A DNA stretch of 64,000 nucleotides from Saprospiraceae bacterium (GCA_029251525.1 JAQXDE010000032.1:62001-126000), one strand, 5' to 3'; counted from the first letter of the stretch, positions 1 to 9,249 are shown. Notes: generated by a model from the letters alone, not told the origin. Made by a program: numbers and translations.

Positions 1-277
1 CAAAAATTGGTTTCCAAGTATGTCCTGAATTTTTTTTTTTCCAAACACCTCCAGAACCTGTTGCTACATACCATTCATTATCATTGTCAGGATGAACGGC
101 AATATCTGCTATACGTCCTGAGGCAAAAGCTGGACCTACACTTCGTAATTTAAATCCAGAAAATATGGATTCAATTTTTTCTTCTTTTACTGGCTTATTC
201 TTTTTTCTTTTTTGAGCAAAAAGTAGTATGCTACTCGTGATTGTAAGAAATAGAATAGTTAGAATTATTTTTTTCAT
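1..277 (-). CDS. BNR/sortilin-like (VPS10-type) exported protein, N-terminus only
   Basis: The reading frame runs off the left edge of the window; only the first 92 codons are present. An ATG at 277 opens a signal peptide (MKKIILTILFLTITSSILLF, then AQ), a lysine-rich spacer, and then F-SGFKLRSVGPAFASGRIA and DIAVHPDNDNEWYVATGSGG followed by VWKKKNSGHTW. This is the first blade of the large (about 1000 residue) WD40/YVTN/BNR-like exported proteins of Bacteroidota, often labelled glycosyl hydrolase or VPS10/sortilin. The Asp-box-like S/N-x-G-x-T-W signature is visible. The family is a periplasmic or surface beta-propeller of unsettled substrate; the hydrolase label is not proven. An 11-nt A run (30-40 on the plus strand as T) lies in frame and could be a slippage point. 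Confidence 0.75.
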   Translation of the reverse strand, partial: MKKIILTILFLTITSSILLFAQKRKKNKPVKEEKIESIFSGFKLRSVGPAFASGRIADIAVHPDNDNEWYVATGSGGVWKKKNSGHTWKPIF

Positions 278-472
278 TGCATTAGGATTTGGTTTTGAAA
301 ATTTTCCATTGCGAAAATAATAATTTTTAGTAAATGTTTAGAATAGTTTAAAAATGGAGTAAATGACGAGATAATATTTCTTGGCCTTTAAACTACTATC
401 ATCACCAAATTCTATAGTTTAAAATGGGTTCCTATAGAACATTGAAAACAATTATGTTATAATTTGGTAATT

Positions 473-640
473 TCAGCTGAAGAAAGAAGTTTTATTTTTT
501 ACCAATCCATTAAAACATTCACTGATCTAGGTGTAGGATATTTCCGGACAAGCAACGGAATTGCCTCTTTGAGTTTATAAATTAATTAGTCTTCGCCAGA
601 TTTCGATTTAGCATATATGGTGGATGTTACTAAAAAATAA
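473..640 (+). pseudogene. possible coding relic with two in-frame stops
   Basis: One frame reads SAEERSFIFYQSIKTF then TDLGVGYFRTSNGIASLSL, meets TAA at 578 and TAG at 587, and continues SSPDFDLAYMVDVTKK before TAA at 638. The composition is protein-like, unlike the surrounding AT-rich DNA, but I do not recognise the family and no start codon is evident. The rest of the 278-851 gap shows nothing I can name. Confidence 0.25.
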
Positions 641-851
641 AAAGTGTGCTTTTATTTATTATAATTCCTCGTAACCCAAGTTGCTCTTCATGCTTTTATT
701 TTTTTCCTTTCTATCGGATGGTTAGAATAACCATATTTATAGTAACATAATCAGTATAATCAAGTTGAATATTAAACGCCTAGGGAATAAAGCTTAAGTA
801 CCCCTTGCTGAGTACCTAAAACGTAGTTCTTTTCCTATTCTTAGCACATAT

Positions 852-1859
852 TTACTCTTCTTTTCGAAAATACAATGGAATCAATTCTTTTAATTTCTTT
901 AAAGTCCCCTCTACCGTTAAATCACTCATTCCACCAGCAGCATTTGCGTGTCCACCTCCGTCAAAATGCTCTGCTGCTAATATATTTACTGGGTTTTCTA
1001 CCCCTTTAGAACGGAAAGAAATCTTCATAATTCCATCTCGCTCTGTAAACACAATGGCTGCCTTTATTCCTTTTATAGTTAATAGCGTATTTGCCAAACT
1101 ATCAGTGTCCCCTTTTTTAAAACTATACTTTGCCAACTCTTCTTTTGATAAAGAAATAATAGCAACATTGTAATCGTATAAAATTTCTAATTTCTCACTC
1201 ATTGCAAAACCTTGCAACCGCAAACGACTTTCGGTATTAGTATTATTTAATTTTTCATGAATCAAATGGTGTTCCACTCCTACTGCTAAAAGTTTGGCTA
1301 AGACTTCATGCGTATGTGGTTTAACTGAGTTAAATTTAAAGCTACCCGTATCTGTTAAGATCCCTAAATAAAGTGGAGTACCAATTTTTTTATTCAACAA
1401 CTTTATGTGTCCAGACTGTTCTATTAAATCTACAATTAGTTGTGCGGTAGATGAAGCATTAATTTCAGAAATAGTTATTGAAGAAAAGTCTTCAGGATTC
1501 AAATGATGGTCTATCATTATTTTTTTACCGGTAGCCTCCTCTAATAAGGCTTGCATTTCTGATCCAACTCGGTAAGTGGCGTTGTAGTCTAAACAGAAAA
1601 TTAAATCTGCTTTTTTCATTTGTGTGGTCACTTCCTCAGGATTTTCATCCATCAAAAAAATACCCGAAGTGTCTAACCAGTATAAAAAATCAGGTGCTTT
1701 ATCAGGATGACAAATAACGGCTTTCTTTCCTAATTTTTCAATAAAATGTAAAAGACCTAAAGATGAACCAACAGAGTCTCCATCGGCAGATTTATGAGCG
1801 GTAATAACTATGTGGGAAGCAGTTTGGATTTCAATCTCAATTTGTTTGTAAATATTCAT
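852..1859 (-). CDS. nrnA: DHH-family phosphoesterase, NanoRNase/pAp phosphatase
   Basis: Cytoplasmic bifunctional oligoribonuclease (degrades 2-5 nt RNA) and 3'-phosphoadenosine 5'-phosphate phosphatase, Mn-dependent. The 335 residues match the usual length. Metal-binding motifs appear in family order: H22 and D26-G-D28 (AHKSADGDS), D91 (LDYN), the DHH triad at 117-119 (IDHH), D170 (LTDTG), then the DHHA1 domain ending in the substrate-binding GGGHANAAGG at 301-310. No key residue is missing. A Bacteroidota -7 box (1910-1917) precedes the ATG start. The gene is divergent from the next one and probably monocistronic. Family assignment is firm; the exact substrate preference is from family knowledge. 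Confidence 0.93.
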   Translation of the reverse strand: MNIYKQIEIEIQTASHIVITAHKSADGDSVGSSLGLLHFIEKLGKKAVICHPDKAPDFLYWLDTSGIFLMDENPEEVTTQMKKADLIFCLDYNATYRVGSEMQALLEEATGKKIMIDHHLNPEDFSSITISEINASSTAQLIVDLIEQSGHIKLLNKKIGTPLYLGILTDTGSFKFNSVKPHTHEVLAKLLAVGVEHHLIHEKLNNTNTESRLRLQGFAMSEKLEILYDYNVAIISLSKEELAKYSFKKGDTDSLANTLLTIKGIKAAIVFTERDGIMKISFRSKGVENPVNILAAEHFDGGGHANAAGGMSDLTVEGTLKKLKELIPLYFRKEE

Positions 1860-1909
1860 TAACTGTATTTTTTGCCATTGCTAATTCAGTGGCATTTTTT
1901 TTTTAACGA

Positions 1910-1917
1910 CAAAGTTA
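1910..1917 (-). promoter_or_regulatory. putative -7 box of nrnA
   Basis: On the minus strand this reads TAACTTTG, a full match to the Bacteroidota sigma-A -7 element TAnnTTTG, about 50 bp upstream of the nrnA ATG. No clear -33 TTG was found. Confidence 0.4.
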
Positions 1918-1985
1918 AATTTATTTTGAGTAGTATAAAGACCTACTTTTAAAATTTAAATCGGATCATTTTAAATTTTAAACGT

Positions 1986-1993
1986 TACTTTTG
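1986..1993 (+). promoter_or_regulatory. putative -7 box for the 2030 gene
   Basis: TACTTTTG matches TAnnTTTG and lies 36 bp before the ATG at 2030. Together with the minus-strand box at 1910 it gives a divergent promoter pair in a 170-bp gap. Confidence 0.4.
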
Positions 1994-2029
1994 AAAAGTC
2001 GAAATATTTTTTTCATCAATCATTAATTT

Positions 2030-2398
2030 ATGCACTATTATGATATGTTTGACCTTTTTTGGAAACAAGTAACAACGAGTGTTGAAGAAGGCCGCTTCGC
2101 TAAGTTAACTATGGCAAAAACCATTGGTAAACCTAACTTGAGAAATATTTTTGTTAGGCCTATCTATTCCGATAGGGATTTTAAGGTTTCACTTAAATTA
2201 CGTTATAGGTCCCCAGAAACTGAGGATCAAGAAGACGAGTTTACGTTAGATGAGGCATTTGTGATCTTGAAACCACATCTCAGAAAGTCTTTTTCATCTG
2301 TTCTATTATTCACCACCACAAAGGATGTTACTTTCAAGATTAATAAAAAAGGTGCTGGCAGCATTTCCGAATCCTTACCCACATTTAGAGAAATTTAA
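2030..2398 (+). CDS. conserved-looking hypothetical protein
   Basis: A 122-residue soluble protein with no signal peptide or membrane segment. It opens MHYYDMFDLFWKQ and has a mixed alpha/beta pattern (KVSLKLRYRSPETEDQ, then a helix LDEAFVILKPHL, then SVLLFTTTKDVTFKIN). Acidic residues cluster in the middle and basic ones before them. I do not recognise the family. A good -7 box and normal codon use support a real gene. It starts its own transcription unit, divergent from nrnA, and the gap to the next gene (183 bp) suggests it is not in an operon with it. Confidence 0.65.
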   Translation: MHYYDMFDLFWKQVTTSVEEGRFAKLTMAKTIGKPNLRNIFVRPIYSDRDFKVSLKLRYRSPETEDQEDEFTLDEAFVILKPHLRKSFSSVLLFTTTKDVTFKINKKGAGSISESLPTFREI

Positions 2399-2581
2399 AT
2401 GCTTAAGTTTTTCTCTTAAAACCACTTAATACATTGACAATAGCAGCAAAGCAAGACATATAAATCTCGAAAAAAAAATACTTAGGGATTAAAGGTCGTC
2501 GTTTACTTTAGGAATAATTTTTTTTTCAATAAGAATCGACTTCTAACCTATTTTAACAATTTGTCAAGATGAAGGATAACT

Positions 2582-3379
2582 ATGGAAATTAAATCAAGAA
2601 TAGCATCAATATTTAAAACGAGCAATCTAGAATCTTCAATTACCGGTTTTCCAACTTTTAATTTATCAAAATTAGAATTATTAACTGAGCTGGAATTTCT
2701 ATTACCGACCAATTTAAGATTAGGACATTTGGTAGAAAAAATTGTTTCCGAATTAATTAAGGCATCAACTAACTACAAAATGCTTTATGAAAATATTCAG
2801 ATAGATTACAATAAAAAAACCATCGGCGAAATTGATTTTATTATTGAAAATATTAAAACAAAGAAATTAATCCATGTGGAGTTAGCCTATAAATTTTATT
2901 TATATGATCCAAATATATCTTCGGATTCGATTAACAATTGGATAGGCCCAAATAGAAATGATTCTTTGCAAAAGAAACTAGAAAAATTAAAGAAGAAGCA
3001 ATTTACCTTACTTTATCACAAGTGTGCTAAATCAAAGATCAACAAAAAAATAATTGACAATGCTTCTCAATCATTATGCTTTTTAGTTTCATTATTTATT
3101 CCATTTGAATACAAAGCACGCCTTAATCCCAATTATGAAAAAGCTATTGAAGGTTATTATATCAAATTTGAGAAATTTATCAGCTTAGACCATTCTGAAA
3201 AAACCTACTACCTACCTTTGAAAAACGAATGGGGAATGCCACCATCTGAAAATGAAACTTGGACAGATTTTAATAATATTAAAAAATTAGTTAACAAAAG
3301 TATTTTAATAAAAAAAGCTCCTTTATGTTGGCAAAAGTATAAAGATTCATTTGCAATGTTCTTTATTGTTTGGTGGTAG
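2582..3379 (+). CDS. DUF1853 family protein (PD-(D/E)xK-nuclease-like)
   Basis: A 265-residue soluble protein. The central block fits DUF1853: LGHLVEKIVSELI, then IQIDYNKKTIGEIDFI (D85), then LIHVELAYKFYLY (E100, K104), then WIGPNRNDSLQKKLEKL. The acidic residue / E-x3-K arrangement and the phrase HVELAYKF resemble a restriction-endonuclease-like fold, as proposed for this DUF; no activity is known. The C-terminus carries aromatic residues (EWGMPPSE, CWQKYKDSFAMFFIVWW). It lies alone between a hypothetical gene and a 380-bp AT-rich stretch, so context gives no role. Confidence 0.75.
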   Translation: MEIKSRIASIFKTSNLESSITGFPTFNLSKLELLTELEFLLPTNLRLGHLVEKIVSELIKASTNYKMLYENIQIDYNKKTIGEIDFIIENIKTKKLIHVELAYKFYLYDPNISSDSINNWIGPNRNDSLQKKLEKLKKKQFTLLYHKCAKSKINKKIIDNASQSLCFLVSLFIPFEYKARLNPNYEKAIEGYYIKFEKFISLDHSEKTYYLPLKNEWGMPPSENETWTDFNNIKKLVNKSILIKKAPLCWQKYKDSFAMFFIVWW

Positions 3380-3759
3380 ATTTACCCTTTCTATCAATCA
3401 ATTAAATCATACTTTAAAGTTGAAAAAAATCTTGTACAATCCTTCTTTTAGAAGAAAAAAATAACTTATTAAAATTGCTGCATTAGTTCAAATATTCTTT
3501 CCCAATAATTTTAAAAAGCGCATAAAAGTAAATTAATTAGTTTCGTTTATTAATTTTATTAATAATAATAATTAAGTGAGGAAGCTGTTCAAAAAATCAA
3601 TCTATAAAACATTTATAAAATCAGGAGGAGTTATGATTATTTTGTGGGGAACAGAAATAGAAAGAATAAAAAAAATCCAAAAAAAGAATAATAATTCATT
3701 TAAACATTTCTCCTTAAAATTCAACTCTATAGTTTCAGCAAAAATCGTAAGCAATAATT

Positions 3760-5133
3760 ATGAAATATAAGATTGTAACAATAATTTTCGTGGCTCTATT
3801 GTACTCATGTAACACAACGTCTAAAAAAGAAAAAAATAAAGAAATCGTTAATAACCATAAAGAAGAAAGAGTTATTAAAATCTCACGTGACAATTATTAT
3901 AATCAATTGTATGGTTTTTGGCTGGGTCAATGTATTGCCAATTGGACGGGATTGGTTACAGAGATGGACAAAATTGGTAATATCGGAGAAATCAAAACCG
4001 GCGCATTTTATACAAGGGAGGATTGGGGAGAACTTGATCAACCTAGTATTTGGGGACAAGGTGTTCCTAGTGATCTATCACCTACAATAGATTTTGTATT
4101 CAGAGATACAAACGAAATATGGGGAGCAGATGATGATACAGATATAGAGTATATGTATCAACACCTTCTTCACACAAACAAGACTAGTATTTTGTCCACA
4201 AATCAAATACGTAATGGCTGGTTAAAACATATAAAACAAGAGGAGGAAAATTATTTATGGGTATCTAATCAAAAAGCCTTTGATTTAATGAATCAAGGCA
4301 TTCTACCTCCTGAAACTGGAAGTCCAAAAAATAATGAACATTTTGAAATGATTGATGCTCAGTTAACTACAGAGATATTTGGGTTATTCTCACCTGGCAG
4401 GCCGGATGTTGCATTGAGGATGGCCCGGTTACCCATACAAACCACAGCTAGATATGAAGCGGAATACATTTCAATGTTTTATGTTACAATGCATGCTTTA
4501 GCTTCTAGTTCCGATTCAACTAAAAGCTTAAGTAAACAATTATATTGGATGGCAAATCAAGCCAGCAAAGTTCTTCCTGACAGTTCATACGCAGCTCATA
4601 TGTTTAATTACACTCAAAAATTGTATGAATCAGGAATCCCATGGGAACAGACGAGAGATTCAATTTACTTTAAATATCAAATAAATGAAGAAGATGGTTA
4701 CGATATTACTTCCAAAAATATCTACTGTAATGGTTGTTTCGCAGCTGGAATAAACTATGCTGCAAGTTTGGTAAGTTTATTTTACGGAGAAGGAAACTTA
4801 AAGGAAACTATTAAAATAGGAACGTTAACTGGTTGGGACTCAGATAATCCAACAGCAACTTGGGGAGGATTAATTGGATTTATGATCGGTAAAGATGGCA
4901 TAGAAAAAATATTTAATAGAAAATTCTCCAATCAATTTAATATTCACAGAACCAGACAAAATTTCCCTTTAGGTATCGACTCATTTGAGAATATGGCTAA
5001 AAATGGATTAACTATAATTGATAGAGTTGTTAAAGAAGAATTAGGTGGAACAATTGAATTAGAAAACAACAACTGGAATATTCCTTTGGTAAAAGGATTT
5101 GAAAAATCAATAACTTCGTTAAATGATAAATAA
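3760..5133 (+). CDS. ADP-ribosylglycohydrolase family lipoprotein
   Basis: 457 residues. A short lipoprotein signal ends at C17 (VALLYSC), so the enzyme should be lipid-anchored outside the cytoplasm, followed by a Lys-rich spacer. The ADP_ribosyl_GH fold then begins with YGFWLGQCIANWTG. Metal-ligand motifs typical of the family are present: WGADDDTDIEY (D124-D126, D128) near the N-terminus and GWDSDNPTATWGGL in the C-terminal third, equivalent to the G-D-T/S-D-x-x-A motif. Relatives hydrolyse ADP-ribosyl or other N/O-glycosidic bonds using a dinuclear Mg centre. The extracytoplasmic location argues for a glycan or nucleoside-derived substrate rather than an ADP-ribosylated protein, but this is inference. 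No operon partner is evident. Confidence 0.85.
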   Translation: MKYKIVTIIFVALLYSCNTTSKKEKNKEIVNNHKEERVIKISRDNYYNQLYGFWLGQCIANWTGLVTEMDKIGNIGEIKTGAFYTREDWGELDQPSIWGQGVPSDLSPTIDFVFRDTNEIWGADDDTDIEYMYQHLLHTNKTSILSTNQIRNGWLKHIKQEEENYLWVSNQKAFDLMNQGILPPETGSPKNNEHFEMIDAQLTTEIFGLFSPGRPDVALRMARLPIQTTARYEAEYISMFYVTMHALASSSDSTKSLSKQLYWMANQASKVLPDSSYAAHMFNYTQKLYESGIPWEQTRDSIYFKYQINEEDGYDITSKNIYCNGCFAAGINYAASLVSLFYGEGNLKETIKIGTLTGWDSDNPTATWGGLIGFMIGKDGIEKIFNRKFSNQFNIHRTRQNFPLGIDSFENMAKNGLTIIDRVVKEELGGTIELENNNWNIPLVKGFEKSITSLNDK

Positions 5134-5276
5134 TGAAATAAAATGCTCTTGGTTATTAAAAAATAATTCTAAATGAAATTTAGTTTAAAATATTAAATCC
5201 ATTGGCTATGTTACTACATTCGATAATTCCTATTCTTTCAAGTATTTCCTGGTAAAATTCATTTTAAATAAAAAAT

Positions 5277-5765
5277 ATGAAAAATGACATCAAGCTATTT
5301 TGGCTCTCTCTATTTTTTTTATTGTTAGGTTTCACAGCCATTGCTCAAAAAAGAAGTTTTAGTATTTCACCTACCATTGGAATAAATTTTCCGCTTCTAG
5401 ACAAGGGACTAGGTTTTCATATTAGTTTAAATCCTGCCTATACGCTTTCATCGCGTTTCACAATAGAAAGTCAATTATCCTATGCATTTACGGAAATTGA
5501 TGGAAAGTTTATTTCTGGAGAAAGCGGTAGTCAAGAAAATTTCAATGCCCTAGCCGGAGGTCGTTTTTATATTCTATCTGGTGAGAAAAAAATTAGACCC
5601 TATTTTAATCTTTTACTTGGAGGAACATTAAATAGGAGGAGTGATTATGAGGAATATATATTTGGTCTATCGACAGGACTATTTTTTGATATTAACCGGT
5701 TTTTAGCAGGAATTTCTCTTGAAACTCCTGGCCATATTGTTATTAAGGTAGGTTACACTTTTTAA
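5277..5765 (+). CDS. small outer-membrane beta-barrel protein
   Basis: 162 residues with a signal peptide (LFWLSLFFLLLGFTAIAQ) cleaved after AIA/Q. The mature part is about eight alternating hydrophobic beta-strands: FSISPTIGINFPL, GFHISLNPAYTLS, FTIESQLSYAFTEI, FNALAGGRFYIL, IRPYFNLLLGGTLN, YIFGLSTGLFFDI, FLAGISLETP and HIVIKVGYTF. The last strand ends in Phe, the usual outer-membrane insertion signal. This fits the OmpX/OmpW-like 8-strand barrels common in Bacteroidota. No specific ligand can be deduced. It lies between the ADP-ribosylglycohydrolase and the esterase on the same strand, with gaps too large for a tight operon. Confidence 0.75.
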   Translation: MKNDIKLFWLSLFFLLLGFTAIAQKRSFSISPTIGINFPLLDKGLGFHISLNPAYTLSSRFTIESQLSYAFTEIDGKFISGESGSQENFNALAGGRFYILSGEKKIRPYFNLLLGGTLNRRSDYEEYIFGLSTGLFFDINRFLAGISLETPGHIVIKVGYTF

Positions 5766-6119
5766 ACCGAAAAATAAAGGAATCATTTTAAAGCTATTTA
5801 TTTAGCATAGATTTATTATTGGATTTAAGAATAACTTTGATAAAAGAAATCGATATTTGACATCGATATTAGACAAAAAAATAAAAGAACTAATACTTTT
5901 TTTATTCTAATTATTTCATTTTTGCAATCTGGAACTAGTCAGAATCAAAACTAAAAAGAAGGGTTTAGTCGAACAGAATCAATTAAAACCATCTTTCGGA
6001 AATAACACAAAATTTTCAAGTATCCGAGCTTAAAGAAAAGATATGTAGACTAAATATTGGTTTTGACTGTACCCAAAGATTTTAGGAAAGTAATATTAAT
6101 GATGAAGCAATAGTTTCTT
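5766..6119. other. intergenic stretch, possible relic of a secreted protein
   Basis: AT-rich. Around 5886-5955 one plus-strand frame reads like a signal peptide (TFFILIISFLQSGTSQNQN) and then stops at TAA, with no usable start. A direct repeat ATCGATAT occurs at 5849-5856 and 5862-5869. Neither is strong; I see no intact gene here. Confidence 0.2.
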
Positions 6120-6127
6120 TATTTTTG
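6120..6127 (+). promoter_or_regulatory. putative -7 box of the esterase gene
   Basis: TATTTTTG fits TAnnTTTG, giving a leader of about 68 nt before the ATG at 6200. Confidence 0.3.
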
Positions 6128-6199
6128 TGAGTAACCTTTGTTCTTGAAATTTACCTCTAGAAACACACTATTTTTTAATTAATCTACATAAATAAATCA

Positions 6200-7513
6200 A
6201 TGAAAAACTTTCCATTCATAATCCTATTAACTTTATTATTACCAACTTTAGCTGTGCCTTATAACCAAAATATTTCATCCAAAGTATTTCAAAAAATAAA
6301 CAAAAGTGAATATACACTAGTGGTTGAGGGGTTTGATTGGGGCGCTGCTGTTAGCAAAGTTATCCTTCCGCTGGATGATAGTATTTTTATGGCAAATGGT
6401 AATAATTTTAGTGTAGATGTTAAAAGAGCTACCACGTGTAGAGAATTAAAACCTGAAGAGGCAAATGGCAAATTAAAGATTCTTTTTGCCTATGCATCAG
6501 ATGAAAGAGCTAATAGAGTTAATAAAGGAAATCACATTACTCTTGTGCTACATGTCGCTCCATTTGAAACATTAAATTCACCTATGATGTATTTTGGAGA
6601 TAATCCCATTTGTAATGGTAACCGATGGGTAGACTTTCAATTAAGAATTACTCATAAAGAAACTAACCAAATTTGGAACAAAGAAAAAAATAGAATTATT
6701 CCATTGGTAGATAAATTTAATTTGACAGGTCGCTTCACTAATAAAAACGTCCACCTTACCTATGCAGACTATGCTCCACCATTATCAGAAGAAAAATCAC
6801 CCTTAATTATTTGGTTACATGGTGCAGGAGAAGGTGGCAAAGATCCTTCTATTGCCTTACTTGCTAATCGAGCTGCCAATTATGCTTCACAAGAAATTCA
6901 AACATTCTTTGGTGGTGCTTTTGTCTTAGTACCACAAACACCAACTTTTTGGATGGACAACGGTGAAGGAAAATATACTACAGGGGAAGTCAATGATATG
7001 TATAATGATAGTTTAATGGAATTAATCAAAGACTATGTAAAGAAAAATCCTAGGATAGATAAAAATCGTATTTATATTGGAGGTTGCTCTAATGGTGGTT
7101 ATATGACTTTAAAATTAATCCTACTACATCCTAAATACTTTGCAGCTGGATTCCCAAGTGCTATAGCTTATCAGGCCAAACATATTACGAATGAACAAAT
7201 TAAAGCTATCAAAGATGTTCCAATTTGGTTCATCCATTCTGAAGATGATCCTGTTTGTCAAGTGGAGGAAACGGTTATCCCTATTTATAAAAGGCTAAAG
7301 GAAGCAAATGCAAAAAACGCCCATCTTTCTCTTTTTAATCATGTTGTAGATATTACTAACCAGTTTGGAGGTAATGATTTTCACTACCATGGACATCTTT
7401 CGTGGATATATTCTCATGCAAATAAATGTCAATTAGATTATGATGGGACACCAGTTATATTGAATGGAAATCCTGTTAGTTTAATGGGATGGATGGCACG
7501 TCAAAGTAATTAA
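6200..7513 (+). CDS. secreted EstA-like alpha/beta-hydrolase esterase
   Basis: 437 residues. A signal peptide (FPFIILLTLLLPTLAVPY) is followed by an Ig-like N-terminal domain of about 150 residues (YTLVVEGFDWGAAVSKVI...), as in Thermotoga-type EstA esterases, then an alpha/beta-hydrolase domain. The oxyanion-hole HG lies in PLIIWLHGAGEGG. The catalytic triad is visible: nucleophile S297 in GGCSNGGY, acid D349/D350 in HSEDDPVCQ, and base among H395/H397/H399 in FHYHGHLSW. The hydrolase part resembles the feruloyl-esterase/PHB-depolymerase (LpqC) group. It probably hydrolyses esters of plant or algal polysaccharides outside the cell. There is no T9SS tail, so it may stay periplasmic. A strong terminator follows. 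Confidence 0.85.
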   Translation: MKNFPFIILLTLLLPTLAVPYNQNISSKVFQKINKSEYTLVVEGFDWGAAVSKVILPLDDSIFMANGNNFSVDVKRATTCRELKPEEANGKLKILFAYASDERANRVNKGNHITLVLHVAPFETLNSPMMYFGDNPICNGNRWVDFQLRITHKETNQIWNKEKNRIIPLVDKFNLTGRFTNKNVHLTYADYAPPLSEEKSPLIIWLHGAGEGGKDPSIALLANRAANYASQEIQTFFGGAFVLVPQTPTFWMDNGEGKYTTGEVNDMYNDSLMELIKDYVKKNPRIDKNRIYIGGCSNGGYMTLKLILLHPKYFAAGFPSAIAYQAKHITNEQIKAIKDVPIWFIHSEDDPVCQVEETVIPIYKRLKEANAKNAHLSLFNHVVDITNQFGGNDFHYHGHLSWIYSHANKCQLDYDGTPVILNGNPVSLMGWMARQSN

Positions 7514-7539
7514 GCCAAATATTTTAATTATTAAAAACA

Positions 7540-7573
7540 AAGGGCAAAACTAAAATAACTAGTTCTGCCCTTT
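7540..7573. terminator. bidirectional intrinsic terminator
   Basis: Arms AAGGGCAAAACT (7540-7551) and AGTTCTGCCCTT (7561-7572) pair with one mismatch. They are flanked by an A run upstream and TTTATTTTTT downstream, between the convergent esterase and GNAT genes. Confidence 0.8.
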
Positions 7574-7629
7574 ATTTTTTACTAAAAAATTATCAATAAA
7601 ATTTATTTCAATTAAGTAATTGAATTTAA

Positions 7630-9249
7630 TCATTCCTTGAAGAAATCATTTTTCTCGAAGAAATAAATATGTTCTACATCTGAAAGATCAAGTAAAGGAA
7701 TTATTTGAGAGATATTGTTTATCGGTTGTTCTTTAAGGATTTTTACCTGATAAAAATCATAAAATAAAAACCCATCCTCTTCAATTGAGATTGAATCATT
7801 TTTCATCTTAATCTCACCTTTCACTTTCTTTCGCCATACATACCAAAATAAATTTTCATCATCAGCTACGGAATAAAGAATTTCCCCTTTCGCAAACTTA
7901 CTCATCGCATCAATCAAAAGTCCTCTCCTATTTAAGAAAGGATGAGTACCAGAATATTTTAGTAAGTCTTCATAATTTTGTATTTTAACACGCCTTGATA
8001 AATCCAAAGACGCAGGCTTGATACTAGATCTATCCAAATGAATTAAATTAGAGCTATTAAAAGAAGAACCAATTCCTTCAGAGATATTTTTCAGAATTTT
8101 TAATAAACTTATGCCTTTGAGTTTATTTGGTAATTCCCTTAAGTTTGTTTCCCATTTTCGGGTCTTCGTAATATTAATACCAAATTTATCAATCAATAAA
8201 TTTCGAGAACCCTTAATAATACGTTTTTTCAATAAGGTTTTTTGAAAGTTAGTTTTCGAAAAATGGATAGTTGGTTTGAATAATTTAACATTGGAATCTG
8301 CAAAACGATCTTTATAGCTGCTGGTACCAGGACTTAGATCAAAAATTTCAAATCCATTTTCAGTTAAGTACTCACTCAATTTGATAAGCATTATTGTACC
8401 AGGTGAATTTCTAAATTCAGAAGGATCAAAACTAGTTACCCGTCCTTCAAAATAATTGTTAGATACAACTCCCATATTGAATGACAAGAGTTGGTCATCC
8501 AACCATAAGGCAAACGGTAACATTGTTCCAGGTAATGTAACTTGCTCACAGTAAAACTCTATTTTAATTGGATCACTTTTAAAAGGAAGAACGTTATTAA
8601 TAGCTTCTTTTCTAAAATCGATTTGATTTTTTGCAATATGAAGTACTTTACGCAATTTCTCTGGCTCTTTAATAACTTCAAAACGAAAATTACCACGACG
8701 TTTATATTTATTAAAACTAGTTTTTATATTTTTATTTTTCAGTAATTTTTTAAGCCTTCTTGGATCTTTTATATTCCACATTGGTGATGAAGTCTCTTCA
8801 TATGTAATATTCATCCCAGAGCTTAAAGCTGATCTGAGAACATCAATTGACAGACCCGGGGATAGAACAGACCAGGATAACTTTTGAATGGGAAACTGGT
8901 CGCGTATTAACCTAAATACCTCTCGAAGAAATGGGATTTCATAATCTGGCTTTGCTAACCATCCATGATACTGAGGGTGTCCAGCGTGCCTTAATTCTTG
9001 GGCTTTCTTATCCCAGACCATTCCTAAAAAACTTACTAGTTCGTTAGAAACATTGAACGCTGTAAAAATGACAGGTTCAAATACAACAGAATAGTGCCGA
9101 TACCAAATACAAAGCATTTCCGCTTCTTGCATCCTGCAATGGTCTGGAAGTTCAGTAGATAAGTGCCGCCACTGTTTGACAAAAACATCAGAATTAATTA
9201 GTTCAAGCGCTTCATTAGACCGATGAAGTTGAATAGATTTAATTTTCAT
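7630..9249 (-). CDS. BioF2/CelD-like GNAT acyltransferase, large
   Basis: 539 residues, soluble, no signal peptide. The central region (about 160-340) is a GNAT domain of the BioF2-like/CelD (Acetyltransf_6) kind: LRKVLHIAKNQIDFRKEAIN, then LPFALWLDDQLLSFNMGVV, then GRVTSFDPSEFRNSPGTIML and FEIFDLSPGTSSYKDRFAD. Relatives acylate sugars or aminoacyl/peptidoglycan precursors during exopolysaccharide or cell-wall synthesis. The N-terminal 150 residues look like a second, degenerate GNAT half, and the C-terminal 150 residues are unassigned. The methyltransferase gene lies 15 bp upstream on the same strand, so the two are probably co-transcribed. The pairing suggests surface glycan modification; substrate unknown. 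Confidence 0.75.
   Translation of the reverse strand: MKIKSIQLHRSNEALELINSDVFVKQWRHLSTELPDHCRMQEAEMLCIWYRHYSVVFEPVIFTAFNVSNELVSFLGMVWDKKAQELRHAGHPQYHGWLAKPDYEIPFLREVFRLIRDQFPIQKLSWSVLSPGLSIDVLRSALSSGMNITYEETSSPMWNIKDPRRLKKLLKNKNIKTSFNKYKRRGNFRFEVIKEPEKLRKVLHIAKNQIDFRKEAINNVLPFKSDPIKIEFYCEQVTLPGTMLPFALWLDDQLLSFNMGVVSNNYFEGRVTSFDPSEFRNSPGTIMLIKLSEYLTENGFEIFDLSPGTSSYKDRFADSNVKLFKPTIHFSKTNFQKTLLKKRIIKGSRNLLIDKFGINITKTRKWETNLRELPNKLKGISLLKILKNISEGIGSSFNSSNLIHLDRSSIKPASLDLSRRVKIQNYEDLLKYSGTHPFLNRRGLLIDAMSKFAKGEILYSVADDENLFWYVWRKKVKGEIKMKNDSISIEEDGFLFYDFYQVKILKEQPINNISQIIPLLDLSDVEHIYFFEKNDFFKE

Noticed and set aside
3576-3770. 64-codon plus-strand frame with GTG start
   Set aside because: It overlaps the start of the ADP-ribosylglycohydrolase lipoprotein gene, has a Lys/Asn/Ile-rich composition expected from AT-rich DNA, and no recognisable domain.
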